Part shown: positions 55,036-63,234 of the stretch, piece by piece | How the letters are laid out: every line of letters starts with the position of its first letter | Numbering within the stretch: the stretch's first letter is position 1 | DNA from: Bradyrhizobium sp. Y36 | GTDB taxonomy: Bacteria; Pseudomonadota; Alphaproteobacteria; Rhizobiales; Xanthobacteraceae | Length of the DNA stretch: 64,000 nucleotides | Direction: 5' to 3' | Assembly: GCF_002531575.1 (NCBI RefSeq) | Contig: NZ_NWTI01000006.1 | Location: 293,812-357,811 of the forward strand | Position numbers and translations under genes: made by a program | The notes under the pieces: model-generated | Seen by the model: the letters and a program-made list of their open reading frames with translations, nothing else | Database searches by the model: none | What the model was told of the DNA's origin: nothing

Positions 55036-55377
55036 CTATGGCGTCTCGATCGAGGCGAGCAGCGATTTCGACGCGACGTTGCGCCAGGCCATATCGAGCG
55101 CGCTTCGCAAGGTCACCTGATCGACCTTCGCCAGCTTCACATTCGTGCTGCCGTTCTTGCCCCAGGCGCCGGGCACGGGGCGAAACATCGCCGGCTCCGC
55201 ATCGACGAGCATGGCCTGCTGGTCTGGCGTCAGCTTGACCATACCCCATGTGTCATCGGGATAGCCCATCGTCGCGAACACGCGCTTGCCGACGCGGAAG
55301 TCGGCATGGCCGTGATGCGCGCCTTCGATAACACCGGGAAGCGCGAGGGCAGCCTTGCGAAAGCGGGCTTTCGACAT
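55036..55377 (-). CDS. MmcQ/YjbR-family protein
   Basis: 113 residues of the small double-stranded-DNA-binding-like family (CyaY-like fold). Characteristic N-terminus FRKAALALPGVIEGAHHGHA and FRVGKRVFATMGYPDD, then MVKLTPDQQAML; the end MAWRNVASKSLLAS fits. Biochemical role is poorly known; some act as DNA-binding or stress proteins. It follows the MetX-like hydrolase gene with an 18-bp gap on the same strand. Confidence 0.9.
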   Translation of the reverse strand: MSKARFRKAALALPGVIEGAHHGHADFRVGKRVFATMGYPDDTWGMVKLTPDQQAMLVDAEPAMFRPVPGAWGKNGSTNVKLAKVDQVTLRSALDMAWRNVASKSLLASIETP

Positions 55378-55395
55378 GTCGTCTCGCTGCCCGTA

Positions 55396-56472
55396 CTACA
55401 TCGCTCGCTGCGGCGTGCTCTCCAGCAACTGCCTGACCTGCTCGCTGTAGAACCTGGCATTGCCGGTGGTGCCGTGACCGCGCGTCTCGGCGCTCGCCGA
55501 AATCAGGAACAGGCGCCCGTTCTTGACCCGCTTGATCGCTGCGTCGGTGATGCCGGTCTCGGGCGGGTTGCGCTCGTCGTCCGCGGAATTGATCAGCAGC
55601 AGCGACGCTTCGATGGCCTCGAGTTTCTCGCCGGCATTGTAGTCGTGCGAGGACTCCCACTGATAGACGAAGTCGTTGGCATCGGCCGTGATCGGCGTCG
55701 CCAGCCGGTCGTCGACGATCTTGTCGGCCTTGGCTGCGGTCGGCGCCTGCGATTGATAGGCCAGCGTTCCGCCGATGCTGGCGATGCCATAGGCGGTGAT
55801 GGCGTATTTCATCATGCGCGGCTGGCTGGCGTAGTTGCCGCCGTTATAGTCGGGGTCGTTGCGGATGGTGTCGAGCATGATCCGCCGCATCATCCAGTTG
55901 CGCGAGGCCATCTCGGTCGGTTGCGAGGCCATCGGGATCAGCGCGTCCATCGCCTTCGGATATTTCTCGCCCCACAGCCAGGTGTGCATGCCGCCCATCG
56001 AATTGCCGATGACGAGCCGCAGATGCTTGATGCCGAGGCCCTCCGTCACCAGGCGATATTGCGCCTCGACCATGTCCTCGTAATCGTATTTCGGGAAGCT
56101 CGTCTTCAAGCCGTCGGACGGTTTCGACGATTTGCCGTGGCCGATCCCGTCGGGAAGGATGATGTAATATTTGGACGCATCGAGCGGCTGCCCTGCGCCG
56201 AACAATTCGCCGCCGAAGGACGGCCCCAGCATGCTGGCGCCCGAGCCTCCGGTGCCGTGCAGCACCAGCACCGGTTGACCGGTCGGCTCGCCGATCGTGG
56301 TGTAGTGCAGCTTCAGCTCCGGCATGGTCTCGCCGGTGTGGAACTTGAAATCCCTGGCGATCCAGTCGCCCTGCTTGGGGGCCGGATAGTCGGCGGCTGA
56401 TAAGGGTGTGGAGACGGCCGGCATCGCGATGAACAGCAGGATGGCCGCCAGTGCTGCGCAACAAGCTTTCAT
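55396..56472 (-). CDS. Exported alpha/beta hydrolase, homoserine acetyltransferase-like
   Basis: 358 residues with a signal peptide (MKACCAALAAILLFIAMPA, cut near SAA). The fold is that of MetX: PVLVLHGTGGSGASM oxyanion loop, nucleophile Ser in LVIGNSMGGMHTWLW, acid Asp in LLLINSADDERNPPE and His in ASAETRGHGTTGNA. Real MetX enzymes are cytosolic, so export argues for a hydrolase acting on an outside ester rather than methionine synthesis. First gene of the pair with the MmcQ/YjbR protein. Confidence 0.88.
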   Translation of the reverse strand: MKACCAALAAILLFIAMPAVSTPLSAADYPAPKQGDWIARDFKFHTGETMPELKLHYTTIGEPTGQPVLVLHGTGGSGASMLGPSFGGELFGAGQPLDASKYYIILPDGIGHGKSSKPSDGLKTSFPKYDYEDMVEAQYRLVTEGLGIKHLRLVIGNSMGGMHTWLWGEKYPKAMDALIPMASQPTEMASRNWMMRRIMLDTIRNDPDYNGGNYASQPRMMKYAITAYGIASIGGTLAYQSQAPTAAKADKIVDDRLATPITADANDFVYQWESSHDYNAGEKLEAIEASLLLINSADDERNPPETGITDAAIKRVKNGRLFLISASAETRGHGTTGNARFYSEQVRQLLESTPQRAM

Positions 56473-56600
56473 GTTCGTTCCCCCGTGCGGCTCATGGTCG
56501 GCGGCCGCGTCGGGAGGGAACTTAGCAGAAGCGCGAAGATGGATGTAGGATTTTGGCTTCGCCGATCGTCCTTGAGGAAACCGCCGGAGAGAGACCCAGC

Positions 56601-56867
56601 ATGTGCCGCAACATCAAGACGCTGTTCAACTTCGAGCCGCCGGCGACGGAGGATGAGATCCACGCCAGCGCGCTGCAGTTCGTGCGAAAATTGTCCGGTT
56701 TCAACAAGCCGTCGCAGGCCAATGAGGCAGCCTTCGATCGTGCTGTCGCGGAAGTGTCGGATGCCGCGCGACAACTCCTGACCTCGCTGCACACCCATGC
56801 GCCCGCGCGCGACCGCGAGATCGAGGCGGAAAGGGCCAAGGAGCGCTCGCGGCTCCGCTTCGGTTAG
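56601..56867 (+). CDS. DUF2277 family protein
   Basis: 88 residues. The start MCRNIKTLFNFEPPATEDEI, followed by FVRKLSGFNKPSQANEAAF, is the DUF2277 signature, seen in many bacteria and of unknown function. The conserved Cys2 lies right after the start. The ATG at 56601 is preferred over an upstream start at 56553, because the family begins with MCRNI. It is divergent from the MetX-like gene. Confidence 0.92.
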   Translation: MCRNIKTLFNFEPPATEDEIHASALQFVRKLSGFNKPSQANEAAFDRAVAEVSDAARQLLTSLHTHAPARDREIEAERAKERSRLRFG

Positions 56868-56964
56868 TGGGCTCCGGCAACGCGTTCCGTGATCTGGCTC
56901 ACGGTATGGGGCGCCTCATTTTGCAATGATGTCCGCCGGGGTTTTGACAGCCCGGAGCAGGACC

Positions 56965-57186
56965 ATGAGCCGCCCCCTTCTTCCTCTGAAAGCAGGTGCC
57001 ATCGTCTTCACGCTGCTATGGACCGCGTGGATGATGTGGTGGAGCGGCTCGTTCTCGAGCGCGAACGTCATCATCCTCGCCCTGTGCGGCGCTGTGGTCG
57101 GCTATCTCTGGTATCGCGCGATGCGCTGGCAGTTCGAGCGAATGGGCATGCTGCCGGGCAAGGATGATTCATCAAGGGCATCATGA
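56965..57186 (+). CDS. Small inner-membrane protein (73 aa)
   Basis: Two hydrophobic segments (GAIVFTLLWTAWMMWWSG and NVIILALCGAVVGYLWY), with a basic loop and a soluble tail ending DDSSRAS. GGAG stands 9 bases before the ATG at 56965. Not assigned to a family. Its stop codon touches the start of the repeat at 57187. Confidence 0.72.
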   Translation: MSRPLLPLKAGAIVFTLLWTAWMMWWSGSFSSANVIILALCGAVVGYLWYRAMRWQFERMGMLPGKDDSSRAS

Positions 57187-57322
57187 GTGTCCCGGACGCG
57201 CTGCAGCGAGCAACGCTGCGGCGCGGAGCCCGGGACCCGGAAATGATTGGCGCAGGTCCCGGTAACATGGGTCCCGGCTCGGCTGCGCCTCACTGCGTGC
57301 TGCGCTGCGTCTGGGGCACGCG
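57187..57322. repeat. Palindromic repeat of the GTCCCGGACGCG type
   Basis: GTGTCCCGGACGCGCTGCAG at the left and GCTGCGTCTGGGGCACGC at the right, with inner CGGAGCCCGGGACC / GGTCCCGGCTCGG arms. Part-copies are at 3200-3240 and about 53360-53410. It separates two convergent genes. Confidence 0.75.
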
Positions 57323-57329
57323 TGAATTG

Positions 57330-57869
57330 CTAATCCCGGTGCTTCTTCCTTTTCTTCTTTTTCTTGTGCTCGTCGTCGTCGGCGGCGGCGGCGCTCTCGT
57401 CATCGACCATGGCCTCGTCGGTCTCCCGCACGGCGGCTTCCAGCGCAGCGCGCTCGGCGGCCTCCTGCGCGTCGCGTTCGGCGGCTTCGCGTTCGCGCTG
57501 GCGGCGGCGCTCGTCCCAGGCGTCGAACAGCTGATCGAGCCACGGCAGCACCTGTTCGATCGAAGGCAGTTGACCGGCAGGTCCCGGCTCGCCGCGCGGG
57601 CCTTGCGGCCCCGCCGGCCCCTGCGGTCCGGCAGGTCCCTGCGCGCCGATGGCCCCACGCGGGCCGGCTTCGCCCTGCTTGCCCTGAAGACCGACCTTGC
57701 CCTGGGGACCCGCTTTTCCGATCGGTCCCGGCTTGCCCTGCGGACCGGGCTTTCCGCGCGCGCCGTCGGGGCCGCGCCGGCCCGGATGACCCTGCGGTCC
57801 CGGCCGTCCCGGCTCGCCCTGCCGCCCGCGCGGTCCCTGAGCTCCCTGCCGTCTCTGTTCGTCTGCCAC
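57330..57869 (-). CDS. Collagen-like (Gly-X-Y repeat) protein
   Basis: 179 residues. From Gly9 there are 31 consecutive Gly-X-Y triplets without a break ([19 protein letters not shown]..., ending GPAGQ), many with Pro, Lys, Arg or Gln. A short helical stretch ([16 protein letters not shown]) and a strongly charged tail follow ([13 protein letters not shown], then a Glu/Asp part and [11 protein letters not shown]). A triple helix is expected. There is no signal peptide, unlike most bacterial collagens. The start is GTG at 57869 with AGGAG 7 bases before. Function unknown. Confidence 0.88.
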   Translation of the reverse strand: MADEQRRQGAQGPRGRQGEPGRPGPQGHPGRRGPDGARGKPGPQGKPGPIGKAGPQGKVGLQGKQGEAGPRGAIGAQGPAGPQGPAGPQGPRGEPGPAGQLPSIEQVLPWLDQLFDAWDERRRQREREAAERDAQEAAERAALEAAVRETDEAMVDDESAAAADDDEHKKKKKRKKHRD

Positions 57870-58023
57870 GCCACTGCTCCTTGTGCGGAAGCAAGCTACT
57901 TAGCGGCGTTTGACGACAGCAGCAATTCCGCCGGGGCACCTCGCCACGCTTGATCAACATCAATCGGCGGCACGCGCCGCTGTGTCATCGATCAAGTGGC
58001 CACAACTCTTGCGAGGGCGACCG

Positions 58024-58266
58024 ATGCGTGCAGCGTGGAAGATCTTTTGGCTGTTCGCCGTCGTCCTTGCAGCAGCACTTGGCCTCGCTCACCAACTGGT
58101 CCCCGACGTCGTGCCGGTCGCATTCGCCGAGGAGCCGCAGCCGTCATGGGCTGTCCTGACGGCCTTCTTCCTCCGTGCGATCGAGATGATCGCCGCCTCC
58201 GTCGCAATGATCGCACTTGCGGTCATCGCCGGCGGACTGATTCAGCGGTGCGTGCTCGGACGCTAA
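58024..58266 (+). CDS. Small inner-membrane protein (80 aa)
   Basis: Two hydrophobic segments (KIFWLFAVVLAAALGLAHQL and MIAASVAMIALAVIAGGLIQ) joined by a Pro-rich loop (PDVVPVAFAEEPQPSW). Start ATG at 58024. Not recognised. Its last bases overlap the end of the convergent FlbD-like gene by 4 bp. Confidence 0.7.
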   Translation: MRAAWKIFWLFAVVLAAALGLAHQLVPDVVPVAFAEEPQPSWAVLTAFFLRAIEMIAASVAMIALAVIAGGLIQRCVLGR

Positions 58267-58511
58267 TCCTGATAGGCGGGCACCTCGATGCCCGAGGCGG
58301 CATAGAGCTTGATCTTGTTGCGCAGCGTGCGCACGGACAGGCCGAGCACGCGCGAGGCGCGGGTGCGATTGCCGTCGCAGCGGGCGAGCGTCTGGAGCAC
58401 GAGCTCGCGTTCGACCTCGTCGACGGTGGCGCCGATCAGAAGCGGAACGATCTGGTTGGGGGCAAGAAACTGTGCGCCCGGTTCGGACGCGGCGACATGA
58501 ACAGTGGTCAT
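58263..58511 (-). CDS. Stand-alone Fis/FlbD-type DNA-binding protein
   Basis: 82 residues. A short N-terminal part (MTTVHVAASEPGAQFL) leads into VDEVERELVLQTLARCDGNR, then TRASRVLGLSVRTLRNKIKL, the helix-turn-helix of Fis and of the C-terminus of NtrC-type regulators; the wording is closest to FlbD. No receiver or AAA+ part is present. GGGGAG precedes the ATG at 58511; a GTG at 58517 is possible. It probably binds DNA as a dimer; targets unknown. Confidence 0.85.
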   Translation of the reverse strand: MTTVHVAASEPGAQFLAPNQIVPLLIGATVDEVERELVLQTLARCDGNRTRASRVLGLSVRTLRNKIKLYAASGIEVPAYQD

Positions 58512-58721
58512 CAACACACTCCCCGATCAACGCCCGCTTCCATCGTTGGAAGCGGATCGAGAACAAACGACCCCCAAGCCGTGAATCTACGGTGGGCGGG
58601 TTTGGTTAACGAAAGGTTAATCGCGGGCGATCGCACCAGATCACCTCGGGAAAGCCGCGAAGCCGCCGCGATTGGCGCGGGATGCATCGCGATGCGGGAG
58701 TATCTCTTACCGTTGAGCAGG

Positions 58722-58826
58722 TGTCATGCCCCGGCTTGACCGGGGCATCCAGTACGCCGCGACTCGTCGATTCGGTGGCTGCCGGCTCTGGAATACTGGA
58801 TCGCCCGGTCGAGCCGGGCGATGACA
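58722..58826. repeat. Palindromic intergenic repeat, family R1, copy 3
   Basis: TGTCATGCCCCGGCTTGACC at the left, CCGGGCGATGACA at the right, both with CCAGTAC / TACTGG cores, as in copy 1. The remainder of the 340-bp gap 58512-58852 (58512-58721) shows nothing I can name apart from the presumed promoter of the FlbD-like gene. Confidence 0.88.
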
Positions 58827-58852
58827 CCGTGCTTGTTGAAGCGCTTCGCGCC

Positions 58853-59620
58853 TCACACCGTCCGGTAGCCGCCGTCCACCATCACGATCGTTCCGGTGAC
58901 GTAAGCCGACAGGTCCGACGCCAGGAAGATCGCCGGGCCGACGATGTCCTCGGGCTTGCCGGTGCGCGCCAGCGGGGTGTGGTCGACGAAAGCCTGCACC
59001 AGCGCCGGATTGGTCGCGCGTACATTGGCGTTGATGTTGGTCTCGATGAAGCCCGGCCCGATCGCGTTGACGCGCACGCCCTCCTTGCCGAGCTCGACCG
59101 CGAGCGCCTTGGTGAAGCCGAGCACGCCGTGCTTCGAGGTCGTATAGGCCGCCGAGCTCGGCGTGCGCAGATGCACGAAGGACTGGATCGAGCCGATGTT
59201 GACGATGCGGCCTTTGCTCGCGCGCAGGGGTGCGAGGAAGGCCTGCGTCACGTTGAAGACGCCGTTGAGGTTGAGCGAGATGATGTCGTTCCAGTCCTTC
59301 GCCACCGTCTCGGTCTCCGCCGTGAAGGCGTTGCGGCGGGTGATGCCGGCATTGTTGACGAGGATCGAGACCTGCCCGACCTGGTCGGCGACCTGCTTGG
59401 CCAGCGCGAAGCAATCCTCGCGACGGGTCACGTCGAGCGCAAAGCTCTCCGCCCTGCCGCCCGCTTTGCGGATCTCCTGGGCGGCTTCCGCGACCGTCTC
59501 CGCGTTGACGTCGAGCAGCACCACTTGCGCGCCCTCGCGGGCGTAGCCCGCCGCGATGGCCCGGCCGATGCCGGAGCCGGCGCCGGTGACGACGGCGATG
59601 TGGTTCTGGAGAAGGGGCAT
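58853..59620 (-). CDS. Short-chain dehydrogenase/reductase (FabG/KduD-like)
   Basis: 255 residues. Cofactor site VVTGAGSGIGRAIAAGYA with an Asp after strand 2 (VVLLDVNAET), which favours NAD(H). NNAGI motif, then the catalytic Ser in IGSIQSF, and Tyr and Lys in AAYTTSKHGVLGF; the end VTGTIVMVDGGYRTV is typical. Substrate unknown: 3-oxoacyl or sugar-acid alcohols are both common in this subgroup. It is divergent from the double-barrel outer-membrane gene. Confidence 0.92.
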   Translation of the reverse strand: MPLLQNHIAVVTGAGSGIGRAIAAGYAREGAQVVLLDVNAETVAEAAQEIRKAGGRAESFALDVTRREDCFALAKQVADQVGQVSILVNNAGITRRNAFTAETETVAKDWNDIISLNLNGVFNVTQAFLAPLRASKGRIVNIGSIQSFVHLRTPSSAAYTTSKHGVLGFTKALAVELGKEGVRVNAIGPGFIETNINANVRATNPALVQAFVDHTPLARTGKPEDIVGPAIFLASDLSAYVTGTIVMVDGGYRTV

Positions 59621-59899
59621 GGCGTTTCCCTGGCTGTTTGTTTTTGAATGTTGCCAACGAGACTAGTTGAAAACCGAAGCGACGAAAACGTCGTGCGGCG
59701 CTCGCGCCTCATGCAATCGCGGCGGGGGACGACCGGTGCATGTGGCAAAGATGCCACGACGCGGCAGGAAAGTTGCCGGTTCGTGCCTGTCCAATTCGCC
59801 GTCGCATGTGTCCAAGAAGTCTGGAGTCGCTGGCCTCACATCTTGTCCCGGACATATGGGGCCGCGGCGATTCCGCGCGCCGACGGGGATATCGGGCGC

Positions 59900-61465
59900 A
59901 TGAACAGAGTGACATTCGGAAGTGCCGCGCTGATCGCGTTCGCGGTGGCGGCGCCTGCCCAGGCGGCGGATATCGGGACCGCGCCCGCCTCCAAGGTCCC
60001 GTTGACGGCCGCATCCCCCTGGAGTGGGTTCTATGCAGGTCTGGGGCTTGGCTCCCGCGCCACGCGCACCGATGCCGTGACCAACTCGGAGACGATTGGC
60101 GGCATCCCGCAAGATTTGGCGGACGGACGGCCGACCGGCGCGTCGTTCGACGGGTTGGGCTTTCGTGCCAGCTCGTTTGCCGGATTCAACTGGCAGTTTG
60201 CCCCGCAATGGGTCGCAGGCCTCGAAGGCGATATCGGCTTTGCCGATCAATCCACCAAGCGCCAATCGCAGCCCTTCTCGCCGGGCTTTACCGCGTTTCC
60301 GTTGCCACGCGACAGCCTGACCGTGAAGACCGAATGGGACGCCAGCCTGCGCGCCCGCCTCGGCTTCCTGCTCACACCCGCCACGCTGGCCTACGCGACC
60401 GGCGGCGTCGCCTGGCAGAGGAGCGGGATCAATTCCATCTGCGTCGACAACGGCTGTCAGAGCGTTGGTTATTCGCCCGGCGTGATCTCGGCTTCTCGGA
60501 CCCGGGCCGGATGGACCATCGGCGGTGGCATCGAGACCTCTCTCGGGGGCAACTGGTTCGCGCGCGCCGAATATCGCTATGCCGATTTTGGCGCCGCCCC
60601 GTTCACCATTTCCCGGACGGCCCTTATCAACCCGGCGTTCAGTCCGACCACGGACGATTTCGATCTCAGGATGCGGACGCATACCGCTTCGTTCGGCGTG
60701 GGCTACAAGTTTGGCGACCCTGTCGTGGCCGGAGCGCCGGCGGCGCCGATGGTCAAGGCAGTTCCGATCGCGATGTCGTGGACCGGCCCGTATCTCGGTC
60801 TTGGCCTCGGCGCCCGGGCGCTGCAGGCGAATGCGGCGGCGAAATCGCAAATATTTGGAGGGGCCCCGTTCCGCATTGCCGAGCATGCCCAGCCGTTCAA
60901 CGGCACTGCATTCCGCGCCAACCCCTATGCCGGCATCAACTGGCAATTTGCTCCCAAATGGGTCGCCGGTATCGAGGGCGATGTCGGCTTTGCCGACCGG
61001 ACCGCTACACTTGATGGATATCCGGTGTCGCCCGCCTTCGGCACTTTCCAGACGACTACCGATTCTCTCGTGCTGAAGACGACGTGGGACGCGGGCCTTC
61101 GCGCACGTCTCGGTTTCCTGGTGACACCGGCGACACTTCTTTTCTTGAGTGGCGGCGCTGCGTGGCAGCATGACGAGGTGATTTCGACCTGCGGGAGCGC
61201 ACCCTGCCGGAGAAGGTTCAGCCCCTCGCCGCCGGTGATCGCGAACGCCGCGACGAAGCCCGGCTGGACCATCGGCAGCGGCCTGGAGACGGCGCTCGGC
61301 CATCACTGGCTGGCTCGCGCCGAATACCGCTTCGCCGATTTCGGCACGTCGACCCTTAGTATCAGCCGAACGGGGACCTTCGCGACGAGCAACACCATCG
61401 ACACGTTCGACGTCACGCTGCGCACCCATACCGCGACGTTCGGTCTTGCGTATCAGTTCAACTGA
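59900..61465 (+). CDS. Double-barrel outer-membrane protein (two fused Omp25-like units)
   Basis: 521 residues, about twice the size of its relatives. After a signal peptide (MNRVTFGSAALIAFAVAAP, cut near AQA) come two homologous barrels, about 40-272 and 293-521. Matching stretches: FAGFNWQFAPQWVAGLEGD and YAGINWQFAPKWVAGIEGD; WDASLRARLGFLLTPATL and WDAGLRARLGFLVTPATL; ARAEYRYADFG and ARAEYRFADFG. Each unit ends in an aromatic strand (SFGVGYKF; TFGLAYQFN). A Pro/Ala linker joins them. The start at 59900 is set by the signal peptide. Confidence 0.88.
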   Translation: MNRVTFGSAALIAFAVAAPAQAADIGTAPASKVPLTAASPWSGFYAGLGLGSRATRTDAVTNSETIGGIPQDLADGRPTGASFDGLGFRASSFAGFNWQFAPQWVAGLEGDIGFADQSTKRQSQPFSPGFTAFPLPRDSLTVKTEWDASLRARLGFLLTPATLAYATGGVAWQRSGINSICVDNGCQSVGYSPGVISASRTRAGWTIGGGIETSLGGNWFARAEYRYADFGAAPFTISRTALINPAFSPTTDDFDLRMRTHTASFGVGYKFGDPVVAGAPAAPMVKAVPIAMSWTGPYLGLGLGARALQANAAAKSQIFGGAPFRIAEHAQPFNGTAFRANPYAGINWQFAPKWVAGIEGDVGFADRTATLDGYPVSPAFGTFQTTTDSLVLKTTWDAGLRARLGFLVTPATLLFLSGGAAWQHDEVISTCGSAPCRRRFSPSPPVIANAATKPGWTIGSGLETALGHHWLARAEYRFADFGTSTLSISRTGTFATSNTIDTFDVTLRTHTATFGLAYQFN

Positions 61466-61643
61466 CCAGCGCGGGGTCTGGCAGCACATCGCGCGCGGTG
61501 TGACGGCGGATGCGGCCCGCAAGCAATGCCGCGATGAATTCCTTCCGAATTCGTTTCGAAGTTTCACGAAAAGCTAACGCGAAATTAAGGGGTCGGAAAC
61601 GGCAGCCTTGGCATACTGATCCTCGTTGCTAAACGTTGCGCGC

Positions 61644-62141
61644 ATGATGGAACGGCTCGACCCCCGGATCGACTCCTGGAAACTCGCCCTCGAACGCCTC
61701 CGCTCGGCGCAGTCGGCCGACTTCGCCGAGGCGGGCCGGCTCGTGGCCGAGATCGCGCGGATGAGCACGGATACGATGCTGCGCCAGGCCGCCGAGCAGG
61801 CACTGCCGGTGCTGCGCCAGGCAATCGACAATCATGATCACGGCGTCACGCTGGCGGCCCAGCGCCGTCTCGCCGTGGTGCTCGAGGTCGTCCACGACCT
61901 GACCGCGCCGCGCTTCGGCCGCCGCAACGCCATGCCGAAACAGCTCTCCACCGAGGATCGCGCCCGCAAGCTGCTCGGCCTGCCGCTTTCGGTGCAGCTC
62001 ACCTGCGAGGACATCAACCAGGCCTATCGCCGGGCGGCCAAGGGCATGCATCCCGACCGCGGCGGCAGCACGCAGGCCTTCATCGATCTCGCCGCCGCGC
62101 GCGACGTCCTGATCCATCCCGGCGCGCACAAGGACGCGTGA
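61644..62141 (+). CDS. J-domain protein
   Basis: 165 residues. An N-terminal helical region of unknown type (MMERLDPRIDSWKLALERL) is followed by a C-terminal DnaJ-like domain: LLGLPLSVQLTCEDINQAYR, then RRAAKGMHPDRGGS with the HPD motif that stimulates Hsp70 ATPase. No Gly/Phe or zinc-finger part, so a specialised co-chaperone. ATGs at 61644 and 61647 are adjacent. Client unknown. Confidence 0.88.
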   Translation: MMERLDPRIDSWKLALERLRSAQSADFAEAGRLVAEIARMSTDTMLRQAAEQALPVLRQAIDNHDHGVTLAAQRRLAVVLEVVHDLTAPRFGRRNAMPKQLSTEDRARKLLGLPLSVQLTCEDINQAYRRAAKGMHPDRGGSTQAFIDLAAARDVLIHPGAHKDA

Positions 62142-62160
62142 GCGTTCCAAGCGATATCTC

Positions 62161-62246
62161 GTAGGGTGGGCAAAGGCGCGACGCGCCGTGCCCACGTCGT
62201 CGTAACGGATGGAGTTGGTGGGCACGCTCCGCTTTGCCCACCCTAC
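62161..62246. repeat. REP pair, family R4, copy 2
   Basis: GTAGGGTGGGCAAAGGCGCG at the left and GCTTTGCCCACCCTAC at the right, with GTGCCCAC / GTGGGCAC inner arms. Same family as 39664-39753. It lies 19 bp after the J-domain gene stop. Confidence 0.85.
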
Positions 62247-62276
62247 GGCGTCAGCTCATATGGCTTGGACAAGAAC

Positions 62277-62315
62277 AAACGGGCAAGGACGAGACCATCG
62301 CCCTTGCCCGTTTTT
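62277..62315 (+). terminator. Rho-independent terminator between convergent genes
   Basis: ACGGGCAAGG - loop - CCTTGCCCGT followed by TTTTT at about 62310-62315. On the other strand it is followed by TTGTTCTTG, so it may serve both the J-domain gene and the small secreted protein gene at 62334. Confidence 0.8.
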
Positions 62316-62333
62316 CGTCCGCCGATCGAAATC

Positions 62334-62585
62334 TTACCAGGTGCAGTGCCCGTTCTTGAGCGCGGCATCCTTCGCCGCGAGGGCGTCGATGAAGGTCGGC
62401 ACGCTGGCGCTGGCGCGGTGATAGCCGGCCGGCCACGGCGTGGTCGGGATGCTCTCGTCCCAGATCTGGCAGAAGCCGGTGTCCTGCCAGCGGATCAGGT
62501 GATAGCTGGCCTCGGCAGGGCTCGCAGCCATGAACGCAGTGACGGCAAGACCGGCGGCAGCGCACAGCAGGGAAATACGACGCAT
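62334..62585 (-). CDS. Small secreted protein, tandem paralogue 1 (83 aa)
   Basis: Signal peptide MRRISLLCAAAGLAVTAFM, cut near AEA. The mature part starts YHLIRWQDTGFCQIWDES and ends AALKNGHCTW, so two cysteines probably form a disulfide. The next gene at 62824 has the same plan (YxxIRWxxTGxCQxWxE ... C-terminal Cys). Family unknown; periplasmic or secreted. Confidence 0.82.
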   Translation of the reverse strand: MRRISLLCAAAGLAVTAFMAASPAEASYHLIRWQDTGFCQIWDESIPTTPWPAGYHRASASVPTFIDALAAKDAALKNGHCTW

Positions 62586-62771
62586 GATCAGCTCCTCGAA
62601 ATGAATGATGTGATGCACCTCCCGGCAATGACGGGGAGGGCTGATGCCGGACGCATCGGGGGCGCGCCGGACAAGAGGTGAGTAGTTCCGCGTGCGGCTC
62701 AGGTTCAAAGGACGGGCGCCGGAAATACCTGATTTCGGCCGGAAAACAGACGGTCTTGCAAAAACGAAGAA

Positions 62772-62795
62772 GGCGGACCGCTCGCGCGATCCGCC
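62772..62795 (-). terminator. Terminator-like hairpin after paralogue 2
   Basis: On the minus strand GGCGGA...TCCGCC closes a stem, followed by TTCTTCGTTTTT. It lies 29 bp beyond the stop of the secreted protein gene at 62824, a normal place for a terminator. Confidence 0.55.
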
Positions 62796-62823
62796 CTCGA
62801 AATCCGATGTTGTCGCTTCAAGA

Positions 62824-63084
62824 CTAGAGCGTGCAGCGGCGCTCGGCGCGCATCTTGATCTGCAGGTCAGAGGCCTGCTGGAAGGTCGGGAGCGGCTTGC
62901 TGACGACCTTGTAGGTCGACACCCCGAACTGGAACGGCTTGTACTTTAGGTCCTCGTTCCAGACCTGGCAGATGCCGGTGTTGTCCCAGCGGATCACGTA
63001 ATAGCCGACCTTGGCCGAGGCCGGCACGGCAAAGACGGAGGTGGCGATGCCGGCAACGGCACAGAGCGCGAGAACGCGACGCAT
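62824..63084 (-). CDS. Small secreted protein, tandem paralogue 2 (86 aa)
   Basis: Signal peptide MRRVLALCAVAGIATSVFA, cut near ASA. Mature part YYVIRWDNTGICQVWNEDL, ending KMRAERRCTL, the same motif and Cys spacing as the gene at 62334. The start at 63084 has GGAGA upstream; the longer frame to 63147 lacks a signal. The two genes are a tandem duplication on one strand, each with its own terminator-like hairpin. Confidence 0.82.
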   Translation of the reverse strand: MRRVLALCAVAGIATSVFAVPASAKVGYYVIRWDNTGICQVWNEDLKYKPFQFGVSTYKVVSKPLPTFQQASDLQIKMRAERRCTL

Positions 63085-63234
63085 GAAATATCTCCTGATG
63101 GGAACGTGAACCCCAAAATTCGTGCGGTAAAAGCAGATCCTTTGCAAGCGGGGGAGCTGCCGTTCACGGACATGTCAGCTGTTCCCCAGGCATTTGGTTT
63201 GGCCGCGTGCCCGACAAGCCACACGCCGGGCGGC

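Noticed and set aside
57560..57845. Short periodic repeats that could be mistaken for a tandem-repeat locus
   Set aside because: They encode the Gly-X-Y triplets of the collagen-like protein, in frame throughout.
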